From positions 23,934,456 through 23,998,455 of the forward strand of contig CM049318.1 in assembly GCA_026874595.1 (NCBI GenBank): a stretch of 64,000 bases of DNA, in the 5' to 3' direction. This DNA comes from Sipunculus nudus. Its lineage: Eukaryota > Annelida > Sipuncula > Golfingiida > Sipunculidae. The position numbers were made by a program, and so were the translations under genes. Shown here piece by piece: positions 48,415-60,850 of the stretch (within the stretch, counting starts at the first letter, position 1; every line of letters starts with the position of its first letter). A model generated the notes under the pieces. That model was not told the origin of the DNA, ran no database searches, and was given only the letters and a program-made list of their open reading frames with translations.

Positions 48415-48905
48415 GTAATTATGTTTCCTTGATTACACAAACCGTTTTCTTTCTCATAGCAACAATTCCGCAGGACTTTATATTCCTTCATTTTCAAACA
48501 TTATTTTTATTGTTCCATTTATAATAATATTTATACGCTAGCGATCTAAAACTGAAAATTATTAAAAAAATAAGCATTTTACACTGATTTAATTACAGAT
48601 AAGTGTGTTAATGTTTCCTTGATAACACTTTTTTTAACACAGGCGATGTTCTCCCTGATAGATTAAAAACGGAAGGCATGTGTCTTATTCAATTTCAAAG
48701 ATCAGGTTCATTGTTCTGTTAATTACAACATTTATTCCAGTATTATCATAAAGAAACTGTTTACCCTTTAACAGAGACTTCATCACATTATACTGATTTA
48801 ACTTTGTTACAGCTGAGTTAAATAATGTTCCCTTGGAAACAATGACTTGAAGAAACTGAAGGGCTACACACTAATCAAGATGGACCTAGGTTATATAAGG
48901 CTAAA
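48415..48905. other. No gene seen
   Basis: AT-rich spacer between two transposons. Confidence 0.5.
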
Positions 48906-48909
48906 AAAA

Positions 48910-49184
48910 GGTATGGTTCTCAGGCACTTTTTTTCAGATATCACTGCGGGCGGGCGGTATTTTATTTTTACCTTTTTTTTGTATGTTTCGATAAGAAATG
49001 TCATATGATCTGGGAAAAGCACGAAAATAACAGGGTTTTCTTTTGCTAAACAGGTAAAAGCACTACATAACAAAGGAAATTGTATAAAAATTGTATTACT
49101 TTATCCTCTTGAAAAATGAAAATAAAAATAAAATTGTTTGATGCGGGGGGTTAAAATTGACGCGGGTGGTGCCTGAGAACCATA
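48910..49184. mobile_element. MITE family F, copy 3
   Basis: Left TIR GGTATGGTTCTCAGGCAC at 48910-48927; right TIR GTGCCTGAGAACCAT ending 49183-49184, with its last bases changed to AGG. The interior matches copies 1 and 2 closely (TAAAAGCACTACATAACAAA, ATTGACGCGGG). No ORF. Confidence 0.85.
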
Positions 49185-49539
49185 GGCCTAAACCCTGTTT
49201 ATGTGAAATGAGACAAATACAATCGCATGCACATTTCATTAATTCAATTGTTTAATCAATTAATTGACGTCAAGTTCTAGGACGTAAATGTGTACAATGG
49301 TAAAGTAAGATGCGGGAGCAGATTCACAACAATAACCCACTAACATCTATATAAACATGCAGTTGATCCTTATTTGAACAGTTCTAAATGGAAAATGCGC
49401 AAGTATAATGCTAGACTTAGGGTATTCTAATTTTAATAAAAAAAATGTTCCCGTAACAGACTGAAAAAATTATATTTTTGTCTTGCAGCATATCACTGAA
49501 TTTCATCAATCACCCATATCATGGCTATATAACATATAA
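49185..49539. other. No gene seen
   Basis: Unremarkable AT-rich sequence. Confidence 0.5.
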
Positions 49540-49790
49540 AAACATTTTTTTCTGTAATAATTTCTGTAATAATTATTGTTATATAATACTAATTTTAATA
49601 TATTAAATATGTATATGTATATAACATATTATTAGTATTATATATTTATATATATTTATTAATCAATAATTGTTTCATATATTTATTTCATATTTTAATT
49701 TATATATTTTAAATATTTTTCTATTTATATTTAATATATTTATATATTAAATATTTATATATTTTTATTTATATAAACTCAAAATTAACC
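49540..49790. repeat. Very AT-rich low-complexity tract
   Basis: About 250 bp of almost pure A+T made of ATATTTAT/ATAAATAT words with many small palindromes. It could act as a DNA-unwinding or matrix-attachment element; that is inference only. Confidence 0.8.
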
Positions 49791-51221
49791 AGTAATGGTT
49801 CAAGCTTTAATTAAAAGGCCTCTGCCTCGGATGACATTTGGTTGACACCTCTTCATTTGTGAACCTTGTACCTAGCGATCTTTTATTCCTATACGCTTGA
49901 TTACAAGTTCGCTCAGTTCTAAAATTTCCTCATAATAAACCCTGTTACACAGGTCCATATAAAATCAGAATCTAAAGACCATACTTACACAAAGATCCAG
50001 TTACAATGTGTCACGTGGATTCAATATACAATACTTTAAGCGTTAGGCGTACACTAGTTCAATCTATACATAGTTTCACGATAATTCACCGATTCCTGTA
50101 CAGCCCGAGTTTTCGGGGATTCAGTGATACCGGTGATTATATTAACCGATTTAAAAAGAAATCATTAACACTTGTTAAAACATCGATTCTTATACTATTC
50201 AAATATTTTCTGTTACATTGGTTTAAACTAACACATCTTTGTGAATAATAGTCACGAAAGAACCAGCCTGCTTGACATAGCTTTATGCATCACCGCCCAA
50301 ACCAATTACCCAGCATGCTGTGCGCGAGACAAAGCCAGACCCGCTGGATTGCGGGTTGATTCTAACGAGTGACAGAGCAGGCGTCTGTGACGTATAACAA
50401 ACCTATTCAGGCCTTATCATCTGTGATCCTCAGCTCAACTAGACCATCATGCACTGGCGACAGTAATCAGTCGCCAGATCCTATCTCAGACTCATCACAG
50501 CGTCACATGAGCGCACTCAAAACCCCTCTACGCAACAACAATATCTATTTCACTCTCTGCTTGTAATATATGTTGTAAGTAAACTCGTCAGTTCAACTAT
50601 TATCTGCAGTTATATCGAATTTTTATTTGTAAATATTTTATATTTCATGCACATGTACCAATTATGATATTGTATGGAAATTATATGTAAATCGAATGTT
50701 AATAATATGCAAATCAAATGTATATTAGTAAATAATGTACGTTTAATGCGCATTCACCAATAATGATAAGAAATTTAGTTAAATTATATAAACACAACTA
50801 AAATATGTTAAATAAAAGTTAATTCTAGAGAAAAAAGGCCTTCACTAAAATAGGTTTGGGAAAAAAATTCACAAATTAGGTAACCTGGCGTCTATTATTC
50901 AAATATGCAAATTACACATAATGTTCATGAGTGGAAGAGTATAGTCTTCATTTGGATGAACAGTAGATCCAAAATGCTACATGAACAAACATTAACAAAC
51001 TGCATAAAAATCTTTGTGATATCCTGGATCAGATTTCAGCATGCAAACCCTGCGACTGTTTAAAGTTGTAGATTGCTTTATCAGTGGTTAAAGTGCATGC
51101 ATTTTTTTCACTCAGACATTCAAAAGATAAAACACGCCTTAGCCTAGAGTGCTCAGTTCATGGGCTACACTCTACCAATTAATATTTACAGTAAAAAAGA
51201 ACTAACAGGGGATTTCTAACG
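49791..51221. other. No gene seen
   Basis: Unique sequence. Slightly GC-richer at 50280-50520. No tRNA or coding feature supported. Confidence 0.5.
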
Positions 51222-51236
51222 CCCCCCCCCCCCCCC
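51222..51236. repeat. C15 homopolymer
   Basis: Fifteen consecutive C; one of at least ten G/C runs of 9 or more in the window. Confidence 0.95.
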
Positions 51237-52258
51237 TTTCGACCTAAGAGTGCCGGGCTCTACACGACGGGACCTGGGCGACATTAGAGAAAAGTTGGTA
51301 AAAGTGTCTGTGATATATTTGATCAACTTCATCTTTCAAAAGGCAAAGTAGAGATGTCCTGGTATTGGAGTTCAAGTGGAGTTTACAGACGCACAAAGCC
51401 AATGAAAAGGAAATTCTGTAGCTTGTGACGTTGGAAATCATTTTCCGAACATCAGGGCGATAACGAAATAATGATCACCTCTTCAAATATAAACGCCTAT
51501 TCCTTCACTTTGTGCGATACGGTCTAAAATTAACGACCTAAGTTAACGTAAGACTTAAAAAATCGAATGTTATTATTTTTTATATACTAGACCAGGGTTT
51601 GTTAACGAAATAGCTTCTATAAATACTCCTTAAATTACAAATAAATAACATTCTGACAAGTAGAAAATTGGAAAATTGTTTTATATTTGCCATTACATGT
51701 AAAAGGATGGTAAAAATTGTATTATTTCGGCTTTGATGACAAATAACACTCATTAGAACGGTGATATCATTCAGGCTTGGTCGAATTAGAAATCTGTCTT
51801 TGAGGAAACGTACACCATCTGTGAAAATAGGTACCGGTATCTATAAAAGTATTGTTCTAAGATTGATCCTTTTTTTATAATTCACCATTGGATCAGAGTT
51901 CCACTAATTTTTTTTAAGATAATTTGCTGGCCAGGTTTTTTTTCAGTTGATCTATGTTCACAATCAGCTGAGTGTTTTTGAAGATTAACTATGGGGATGA
52001 TTTCCTGTATACTTACAATGTATCAGGATTACTGTATTCCAGGGACAAAATACATTAAAAGAACTTGAAGGAATTCTTTAAAAAATGTAGGAACTTTTTT
52101 AAGAGGACAAATAAACTTTTATTTTTCTGAAGTGAACAAAATGGGTAATCGGACCTACGTATAAGCTGTTCCTACGTATGAGAGCCAATGTTTAGTGATA
52201 GGTATTTCCATAAAATGTTGATATTAGTATCAGAAATACATGGAGTACTTTTTTGGAG
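51237..52258. other. No gene seen
   Basis: Nothing supported. Confidence 0.5.
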
Positions 52259-52261
52259 AAG

Positions 52262-52652
52262 GTAACCGCCTCCTTTTTTTTTTGCTCTCTTATCTAATTT
52301 TTATTCTATATACATCTGCTGAGTTCCATTTATCGGTTTATGACTACATGATAGGGCGGTAGCACTCGCTTCCTATAATATTACTTTTGTATTATGGTGT
52401 CACCCAGGCCCGATGTGTACCGCACCTGCGGGTCCTGGGTGTGTAATGATCCTTATTGCTGGGTCATAACACCGAAGAACAACCAAAAGTCGCGCACATT
52501 TGTGAGTGATAGCCTTCCCATTCAGACTGCAGAGCGCTCACCCTGGTTAGAGGTCGACAGTGAAACTCACCGCCTCGGCTGAGATTTGAAGTCATGCCCT
52601 CTCGGCTTTGAGTCCTGTGATCTACCCCTGCATGAGACACAGAAGCCGTTTA
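52262..52652 (-). mobile_element. tRNA-derived SINE family E, copy 5
   Basis: Plus-strand landmarks: AACCGCCTCC at the 3' end, GGGCGGTAGCACTCGCTTCC, GGTGTCACCCAGGCCCG, GCACCTGCGGGTCCTGGGTG, CAGAGCGCTCACCCTGG, then the inverted tRNA head GAGATTTGAAGTCATG (mutated B box) and GAGACACAGAAGCCG. Almost full length, with a damaged B box and an insertion in the A-box region. Confidence 0.85.
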
Positions 52653-53685
52653 CATCGAGTACTTTACGACTAACAAAGACCAGGTAAAAGTTAAATGGAA
52701 GGATTTTGTAAAAGTTAAAGTTTATTATCTTTAAAATATCTAATCGTAAAGGTTATCTAGATAAAATTCAAATAACAGCTAAAGCTAATGGGCTAGTACC
52801 CGACGTCAAACAGACATCAGCCATATCTTAGTGGGAGGATACTGTATTTAGGTGATACGGATGAAATCAATAATTATTCTGTTACACGGTATACCAGTTT
52901 GTACAGAGCTTGGGCCTGGACATCAGCTGTACTAGCGAGAGTTAATATCAGCAGCAGACCAGAACATTCTGAGACCAAACACAAATTAAGAACACCAGGC
53001 AGAATGGTGCGATACAACATGAATATTTGAACATGAATAGACGCCCGGACTAATTAGGACAAGACCAGATATGGGACTCGTTCCACCTACTTATGATGTA
53101 AACCACTGTGATCAAGTGATCAATACAAACTACACTACAAGCCCATGTGTGCACGGGTCCTGACCGTATATTTATTACAGTACGAGGAAACGAATAATAT
53201 CATCAGTTGGAGGGGTGACGAAATACCTTTCAAAGTTGTATATTTCAAATTTAACAATGTTATATTGCAATGAAAAAACCTGCCATGCGATTTTCATGAA
53301 AGGTAACTTGGTATTTTTGTAAACGTAAATTTATCGAACTCTTTAAACAAATAGCGTAATATGCATACTCGGTGACTCTGAATCTGGCATGCAAAGTTCT
53401 CTGAATTTGATCTGATCAAATGCTTCTTCTTCTCTCTCTTATTTTCATTGTACATATCAATCGTTATTCGCAAAGAATGATATCATGTTTTCTTTGTGCA
53501 AGCTCTTTTTGTGTATACTTATATTTTCAAATTAATCATATTTCAAAACATAACATTCCAATAACAATAGCATTGTAATTCAGAAAGAAGTATAATGAAG
53601 CATACCATTGTATAATTAAGCTATTACATCGCACAGAAATACTAACAAGCATTAGTTTTAACATGTCTTTTATTTGCTATAATTG
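52653..53685. other. No gene seen
   Basis: Unique AT-rich sequence. Nothing supported. Confidence 0.5.
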
Positions 53686-53960
53686 CTTCCGCCAGGAGTG
53701 TATGCTTTCATCCCCGTTCGTATAAGTTTGTGTCTGTGTCTGCGTGTGTTTTTGTTCTATTCATAGCTAGCTCACGCAATTATGAAGGTACCGTTATAAG
53801 ATTTTGGTGTGAATCTGGATTCGGGGAAGTCACCAAGGAATATTCACAAATGTAAAGTGTCTTATGCACGAACGGACCTGGGGATATGAGCCGGATAAGT
53901 GAATGCGGCATGGGGCTTGCATTCCTTAGAATGAATTTTTTCTAGTTCAAATATTTTTTC
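53686..53960 (-). repeat. Dispersed repeat family D, copy 4
   Basis: Reverse orientation. AATTGCTTCCGCCAGGAGTG marks the family's 3' end, followed by GTCTGTGTCTGCGTGTG (CA-rich part in reverse), GAATCTGGATTCGGG, GAATATTCACAAATGTAAAG and CTTGCATTCCTTAGAATG (5' end). The 5' G-rich tract is deleted here. Confidence 0.8.
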
Positions 53961-55024
53961 TGTAAATATGTAAATATGACGAATTAACTTGAATATGAAT
54001 TTTAGGCAAAATATAAAAAGTCTGAAGTTTGCATTTGCCTCTAAGATAAACAGACAAACCCCTTCTTACATTAAAAAAGAATCAATAAAACATCAAAAGC
54101 TGCCAGTGGTCTATATTCTGAAAAAAATGTTAATATTCCCTTGGGTACGGTTAACATTTTTAACACTCTTGTTGAAGTAGCGGTTGTCACAAACACGTCA
54201 TAGTGACGGCCGGGCTACCTAATTTAATTTGTCCAAAAAATCTGAACAATCTGAAAAATATTGAAACTGAAAGAACAAAAATATGACAGTAGACATTTTA
54301 AAACCGAAATAGTGTGCATCAAAACTGACATACCCGCACCCTCACAATTCACAGCGGTATTAAAATAAGCCTAAAAACACCAATTTTTTCCAGTTACTTC
54401 TGTAATTTTGGAAACTTGTCAGGTCCAACTCAGCTGAAAACGTTAATGTAATCAAATAAATTTCCGTCCCGTCATATTACCGGAAACAAGATCGTGACAT
54501 GTCATGCTTGAGATCATAACGCCTGGGACGTACTGGGTAAATTGTTTTACCAAAAAGCAGGCTGGGGTTCTTATGGCCAACGAGTTTATAGCTTCTGCTA
54601 TATTGAATATAAACAGCGTTTAGGAATTTGAAAAAAAAGATGAACCACCAACATTATTTTTCTTGACACCTAGAACACAAACACAATTTGATCAACTCTT
54701 TGAAAATAGACAATACTATCCTGCTAATTCCAAAGTTTCCCCGACAGATGTAAGTGTTTGTAGTGCTTCCTTTCTCTTTGCTAGGAGACGGGTGTACAGC
54801 CTGGCATAAATTATCCTGTTTTCTCACTTAGTCGATGTTTTTGCTTTGTCAAAGCTCATCTCTGAACAAAAAATTTCTGAAATGCATGGAACAAATCTAA
54901 ATAATATGTACTCAAACAAACAGACAGACAGACAGGGATAAAATTAAGATAATTTTTTTATTTTATTTTTTTTTAAATATTTTTATTTTTTTTATTTAAC
55001 ATTTTTTGGGAAGGGGGGGGGGGA
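53961..55024. other. No gene seen
   Basis: A short CAGACAGACAGACAG tract is near 54920, T/A-rich low complexity at 54950-55005, and a G run at about 55014-55023. No gene supported. Confidence 0.5.
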
Positions 55025-55026
55025 GA

Positions 55027-55420
55027 TAACCGCTTCCCTTTTTTAATGCTGACTTATCTAATTTAACCTAAGTACGTACATCTGCAAGGTTTCTAATTCG
55101 GTTTGGGACTACTTGAACGGGCGGTAGCACGCGCTTCCTATCATTTTTATTTTGTATCCTGGTGTCACCCAGGCCCGGTGTCTACCACACAGGGTGTGTG
55201 TTCATCCCCATTTCTGGGTCATGACACCGAGGAACCCCCAAAAGACGCACTCGTATGTGATTGAAACACGGCCGTTGGGCACGACCTTCCCATGAAGCCT
55301 GCAGAGCGCTCACCCTGGGTGGGGGCCGACCGTGAAAAACCTCACCGCTTCGGCTGAGATTCGAACTCACGATCTCCCGGCTTTGAGTCCTGCGCTCAAC
55401 CCCTGAGCCGTAGAAGCCGA
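55027..55420 (-). mobile_element. tRNA-derived SINE family E, copy 6 (best preserved)
   Basis: About 394 bp. Minus-strand head: TACGGCTCAGGGGTTGAG (complement of 55395-55412, A-box region) and GAGTTCGAATCTC (complement of 55356-55368, intact B box), spaced about as in a tRNA. The body has the family blocks GAGCGCTCTGCAGG, TTTTGGGGGTTCCTCGGTG and GGGCCTGGGTGACACC, ending AAGCGGTTATC at the 3' side. With both promoter boxes recognisable, it is the copy most likely to have been transcribable. Confidence 0.9.
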
Positions 55421-55635
55421 TTTTATTTTAAATTTCTTAAAACTTTTGCGTTGGCAAAAATAGTGACAAAATAAATTCATGATTTATCCCCAAAACTAAC
55501 TTGTCCGATGTTACAAAGTATCTTAGCGTCAAAGTAAGAATTTATTTGAAGTAAATGAAAAAAAAAAAAAATAATAAAAAAAACCCGGAGGGGTCGAAAC
55601 CATAACCTTTTCATTATCCATTACAAAACCCGCAT
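55421..55635. other. Spacer with A-rich run
   Basis: A run of 14 A lies at about 55557-55571, followed by more A-rich sequence. No gene. Confidence 0.5.
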
Positions 55636-55639
55636 CTAT

Positions 55640-56005
55640 TATGGTTGGCTTCATATTCGCGAAGTTAAACATTCGCGATTTCCATTCCTTCAGGGTTTCA
55701 CGAGGGTTTCCTTTTCGCAAACAGTAACTTACCTAATATGTAGGTTAAATCTTAACAACTGGACGCGGAGCAAAGGTTACATCAAACAGGTGTAAATTAC
55801 TCATGCAACAGAGGCAGAGAAACCAAAGTATTAGTAAAAATTATACTATTAATCATTGAATTACGGGTTACATAAAAGGCAGGCTAATGTGGATCCGATT
55901 GCCCTAACATAGATGAGATGCCAATGAAGCTATAAAATAAATTACTGTTCATCTGTGGAGATATGGCGTCTTATTAACAAAGGTTTTATTTTCGCGATAA
56001 GTTAG
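55640..56005. mobile_element. CGCGA-rich element, copy 2
   Basis: Left block: GGCTTCATATTCGCGAAG, ACATTCGCGATTTCC and TTCACGAGGGTTTCC; right block: GGTTTTATTTTCGCGATAAG near 55983. The left block matches the right end of copy 1 (7.85 kb) in reverse. Boundaries uncertain; no ORF. Confidence 0.4.
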
Positions 56006-56950
56006 ACTTGAATTCCTCAGGCCTGTGGACCTGACATCTTACCGCTTTTATAGTCATAACACATGAGCATTCAAGAATCACATTTTTATAACCAATTAAC
56101 AGGACCAGGTGAACAAGTTTAACATTTGGATGAATTTCCGATTTCTTATGACTCACTCAATATTTGCTACAGAATTACAGGACATAAGAACAATATGACA
56201 GCCGATAAGAGGGAGGAGGTGGCATGGTGCGGGCCCTATACGTTTTGTTTGACCTAAAAATGGGAAATAGACCAATAATTAAGCGCTTAATACCGAGAAA
56301 CATAGATAGATTTCGCATCATGACGCATTCTAAACCACCCCAAATTGAGCAGTTGCATCCTTGATTTTCAAAATGTTTTTACTATATGTGACAGAGAAAT
56401 GTCCCCCCTAACCGCCCTCCCAAACTCCCCAAAATCTTATTCTGGAATCCTGTTTCCGCTCCTCATGAATGAAAAGAGTTTCAGGACGATTACATTATAG
56501 TTAGGGAGATTATCATAAATTTAGTATTCTCCTAGGTTTACGTTATATTAACTGATAACACGGTTTACTTATTTATAAATAATGCGGTCCTCAAGCCACA
56601 GTTATTCCATACAATATTAGAAGGTCAAACTTTCCAAACTAAAAAGCTCTGGATTTGCTAAATATCGTAGGGTGTTCCCCCTCCACATTTTACTACATAA
56701 GCACATCAGATTTATAATAAACTGATGTGTGCCAACGATTTCGTAATTCGATCTTCGTATTTTATTAATCATCCCAGAATGCTCTGTTGAAATAGTGTCC
56801 GCTGTAATGAACTTTTCCGTCTGCGTTCGTGAACTGGTTGGTCCCTGCAAAACGCTTGTCACCTGGCAACGTTGATGATCGAGGTACATTTTTTTTCTTT
56901 CTTGGGCATTAACCACTGCTGTTCTATATTTATGTGGGTTACTTCTCAAA
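56006..56950. other. No gene seen
   Basis: A 116-codon minus-strand open frame at 56617-56967 shows no domain. Nothing else supported. Confidence 0.45.
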
Positions 56951-56954
56951 CCCA

Positions 56955-57250
56955 TGTTTACATCCACTTATTGGCCGATATTCCGAGGTTCACCGGTGTA
57001 TATGGTCCCTAACAAGTGTTCACATTCACGTATTCGGCCCACATTTCCCATGTTCAATCTGCGTATGTGACTGCACATTTGTGAATATTCATGGAAATGC
57101 TTCCTTGATCCGGATCATGAGCCAGACCCACAACAAATCTAATCCATTCTTCTTTGACCCATTCCAGAGCTACATGTCTTGTAAATTCCATGGATACTGT
57201 TCATGATCACGTGAGTTACATTGTAGACAAACACACTAGAATGGGAATGG
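56955..57250 (+). repeat. Dispersed repeat family D, copy 5
   Basis: CACGTATTCGGCCCACATTT, GTGACTGCACATTTGTGAAT, TTGATCCGGATCATGAGCC and AGACAAACACACTAGAATGG identify the family. The block CACTTATTGGCCGATATTCC just upstream (about 56968) is a second, diverged copy of the GGCCCATATTTCC segment, so the 5' part has an internal duplication. 5' end truncated. Confidence 0.75.
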
Positions 57251-58475
57251 ACGAATGAACGCTTACCTTCCTGGAGCAGACAATGAATTGCATTTCATAG
57301 CTTACATCTTTATTACTTTACATGCGATCCCTCGGGCAAATTTATATTTGAATAATGAATATTACGTCCTTACTCAACTTTTATCCAATGCTTGCATTAA
57401 CAACATTCATACACGCCAAAAGAAATCGATAAAAGTTGAGACAAGGTAACAAGTTATATAATTTATGTTCCTATAGTTTTCTTCCAACACTATTATGCTT
57501 TCTTTGTTATGAAAGGACGAGTTTCAATTCTCGCTGGATGGACTTACATGTCTCACCCATGTAGTGTGTTTAAACCATGGCGCCGGTTGTCATTTAAAAT
57601 GGCCGTTTTGCAGAGACGAACCAATACAAGGCTAGCGAGTTATGTAACAACTGTAGCACAAACGTGTTATATAAACCCCATACCCGGAATATATGGTTAA
57701 TGTTAAGAGCGTCCGGGCAATCATTCGGTGATTTCAAGATTTTCTCATGACCATGTGTCCCTGGTGGCCAGCTGTCATCATCGGTAGAAGCAGTCCAATA
57801 AAAACTGTCTGACCGGAGTAATAACACACACATTAGGCGCACCTGGTGACGAGTCGCAGTCTGTGTTAAACCATCAGTCAGTTTTTTTTTTGGTTAGACA
57901 CGCGCAGAGGAGGATTTTCGGTCTTGCCCAGGCGGTTTCGGTGTTTGCGTGGGATTTAAAAATTTGATTAGTTATACAGCCAGATAAAATGATGCTCTGA
58001 TGATTCAATTTGAAAGTGTCCGAGAGGAAAACCCTGAGTGAAGGTCAGCTTGTATACAGAACTCACCTAATGGTTAATGCAAGCATCCTGGGAATTGTAA
58101 GCGATGTGGCTTAGACGTGTTATCCTTCAGCTGGTGTATATACATAAGCAGCCGGTGGGATATTTCGCGGTTTATGGAAAAATAGGATTGTCGGTGGCCT
58201 TGACAAATTATCGATACCATAAAAAAGTCACAATACTGTAAACTGTTATCACAACAGAATTATATGTTTATATAAGACAGAAAATGTCGAATGTGTTCAT
58301 ATGATACCTGAATATTATTAGTGTATTGTATAGCCCTTTGCGTACCATACGGTCTGCTAGTGAAAATATTCTTTAATTGATCTAATCACAAACCAGGTAC
58401 GTTAAATATACATAAATTTTAGTATTAACTAGATTAAATATTTGGTATATTCCAATAATTATAATATTTAGACCC
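57251..58475. other. No gene seen
   Basis: ATGGCGCCGG and AAAATGGCCG words near 57578-57605 resemble YY1-type sites but no promoter or transcript start is supported. No gene. Confidence 0.4.
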
Positions 58476-58479
58476 GCTT

Positions 58480-58910
58480 ACTGTTGTGTACACAAGTAGA
58501 AAGAACTTGCATCGGGCGCAGTACATGGCGCAAAAAAACATATATATAGCGCGCACGTCACGTGGCAGTCGTACCGCGTGATACCACAAATTAAGAATTT
58601 TTTTAGGTTCTAACCTGTGTTTCTTTTTTGTATCTGTGTCCATGTTTCCTCTCCTTGTTTAGGAGTTGTCGACCTTGCATAAGATTTGATCTCTGGTCAC
58701 GCAGTCTTGTAAACAGATACCCATAGACTGCATGTGTTTATCCATTCACGTAATCATAACAACGTACAAAACAGGTAAATGGGCGGTAGGACCGGGATGT
58801 TTTTCCTAAACATTTTTGTATTTTAGCTTTAATGAGATGAAAACGTGAATAATACACATTTTTTACAAACGTGCATGTACCTTTCCTCTACCAAAAGGCC
58901 GTATGAGAGA
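58480..58910 (+). repeat. Dispersed repeat pair L, copy 2
   Basis: Aligns with 8260-8700 in the same orientation; shared words are TTTAGGAGTTGTC, GATCTCTGGTCA, GTAAACAGATA, CAACGTACAAAAC and GTACCTTTCC. Divergence is high, so the copies are old. Confidence 0.6.
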
Positions 58911-59155
58911 GTGCTTTCGATCAATCAGGTTTAAAGTCCTTAATGTTTAGGATTTACCCCCCACTAACCTTAGTAAAAAATCACGGACCGATAATGTGGT
59001 CCAACATTTGTTAAAATAAAATTTATAGAAAATGTACAGGGGAATAATTGTGGTTGTTGTTGCTTTTATTATTATTATTTATTATTATTTTTTGTACTTT
59101 AAATGTTTAGTATTTTCGCTTTCCTTCCCGTTTTCCATGTTTCACGTTGCCTTAT
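58911..59155. other. Spacer with short (ATT)n
   Basis: A short ATT tract lies at 59067-59090. Nothing else. Confidence 0.5.
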
Positions 59156-59157
59156 TG

Positions 59158-59500
59158 CCTTCACCAGGAGTCTGTGGGTACACCCCAGTCCGTGTGTATG
59201 TTTGTGTGTGTTTCTTTGTTAGTTCAAAACATAAGGCAGTTCTGAACGGGATCTTATAAAATTTTCACCGCATTTCTGGAATAGGCCAATTGAGAATCGA
59301 TTAGAGTTTGTATGGATCAAGAACATGATCCGGATTCAGGAACGACTTCAAGGAATATTCACCAACGACATTTTTTAGGCAAAAATAAACACCAGACAGA
59401 ATAGGTGAATGCAAAAAGAGTTTTTGGAGCATGCCACAATAGGGACCCCCGCATGGCGGAGGCTTGCATTTTTTAGAATGCAGATTCCTAGTTTTTACCT
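59158..59500 (-). repeat. Dispersed repeat family D, copy 6
   Basis: Reverse orientation: GCCTTCACCAGGAGTCTGTG (3' end), GTGTGTATGTTTGTGTGTG, AACATGATCCGGATTCAGGA, AAGGAATATTCACC, then GGGACCCCCGCATGGCGGAG and GCTTGCATTTTTTAGAATGC (5' end). Here the 5' tract is an imperfect GGGGGTCCC-type sequence rather than expanded poly-G, and may be the ancestral form. Confidence 0.8.
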
Positions 59501-60085
59501 TTGTTTTGAAATAAAGTGGTCTATCTAAAAGTCAGACTAAGGCAAGCGCTTATATATATGTCAAGTCGAGCATGGATCTTTAGTGCGCATGTGCGTAGAA
59601 GGGCCTGTTGGGAGACAAATCTTAATTTTAGCAAGCTCGGAAATAGAATGTTCCCTGACGACGTAATCGTGTCAACTAATTACATCTGGTGTGTTGATGA
59701 TTACATCCCAGGCGAGACATTCTTCCCAGAATCCTGCTCCCATTGTGTCAAAATAATAACACCTACCTCCTAGACGACGCCAGGATCGCCCTTTCATCTG
59801 TCCGAGGTTTCAAGTGGCGACACCTTCATTAGAGCTAGTGGTGGGATCTGGGCTGAGCGGGCTTTGGATTTCTTGCTCGGGTTCATAATCTTATCTCAGC
59901 GCGCACCATCAAAGTGTATTCATCAGATGCAGGATTGCATTGTTGGCTTTGAGAGACGTATTTTTGGGGTATTTGTGAGGTATGAAAGGTGTCATTTTCC
60001 CCTCCAGAGGGCGTAGACGTTAGGATATAGAATAAATAATAACATATAGGAGTGTCTAATATTTGTAGCGTTTCCTCAGGTCCCA
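59501..60085. other. No gene seen
   Basis: An 85-codon open frame (59516-59773) lacks a domain. No feature supported. Confidence 0.45.
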
Positions 60086-60089
60086 ACAC

Positions 60090-60217
60090 CAGGGGCGGGT
60101 CCAGGCCGCAAAATTAGTCTGAAAGTCTTAAAAAAAAGTTGTGGTTGGCTGAAAAAGGGGCCGGTAAGGGGGGGGGGGGGGTAATGGGGGGTCCGGGCCC
60201 CCCTGGACTCGCTTCTC
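60090..60217. mobile_element. Short TIR element, CAGGGGCGGGTCCAGG type
   Basis: CAGGGGCGGGTCCAGG (60090-60105) and CCTGGACTCGCTTCTCG (60202-60218) are imperfect inverted ends. The interior includes a G14 run (60168-60181) and GGGGGGTCCGGGCCCCCC. Short elements with this terminal word are widespread in marine animals; that is from memory. A possibly related GGGGTCCGGACTTC block occurs at 40749. Confidence 0.5.
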
Positions 60218-60739
60218 GAAACAACAGCACAAACATTCCATTACAACTGGCAGAGGCTATCAGGCCGTAAACACTTGGGGGAGGTCTATGAAACTGAAAC
60301 GCACTCTAACTGGCTACGATGCATAGTTAATACATAGATACAACGGTGACTCTTATTAACTATAAAAAAAAAACCATAGCCAAAAACCTGGAATAAATCG
60401 GAGAATATCGGAGTTGGGTGGACAGTTTTCTATGGCAGTTCACGCACAAAGCGGACAGTGAACCTTATTACAAAACCAGACGTTGAAAATCACCGCAGAA
60501 ACTTGCATGCAACAACGCGAGGTACCACGAAAAGGCATGAAAGGTATAAATAACTATTTTCTGTCGCTCCCTGCAGCTATTGCAACACCTTCCTAAGAAG
60601 AGTTACTTCATATAACAAATATCTCGATCTGGGGGCATTTGTCTTCTTTTGTTGTAAGAGATCCATGTACACATCAGACACAGCCTTGTGGTCTCTTAGT
60701 CTCCTTGTAGGAGGTAAGAAACAAATTGAAATGGTGCCG

Positions 60740-60740
<1 letters not shown>
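60218..60740. other. No gene seen
   Basis: Unremarkable unique sequence. Confidence 0.5.
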
Positions 60741-60744
<4 letters not shown>

Positions 60745-60781
<37 letters not shown>

Positions 60782-60850
60782 TTCTATATATATATATGTA
60801 TATATATACATAATTTTATATGTATGTATGTATATAAATATATTATGTGA
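60745..60850. repeat. (CT)n then (TA)n microsatellites
   Basis: CT tract about 60745-60783, then TA-rich sequence with ATGTATGTATGTAT words up to about 60845. Confidence 0.95.

Noticed and set aside
55330-55420. Functional tRNA gene
   Set aside because: The tRNA-like A and B boxes belong to the 5' head of a SINE repeated six times; there is no acceptor-stem pairing typical of a gene.
57578-57610. YY1-type promoter elements
   Set aside because: Only short word matches, with no transcript start or coding region nearby.
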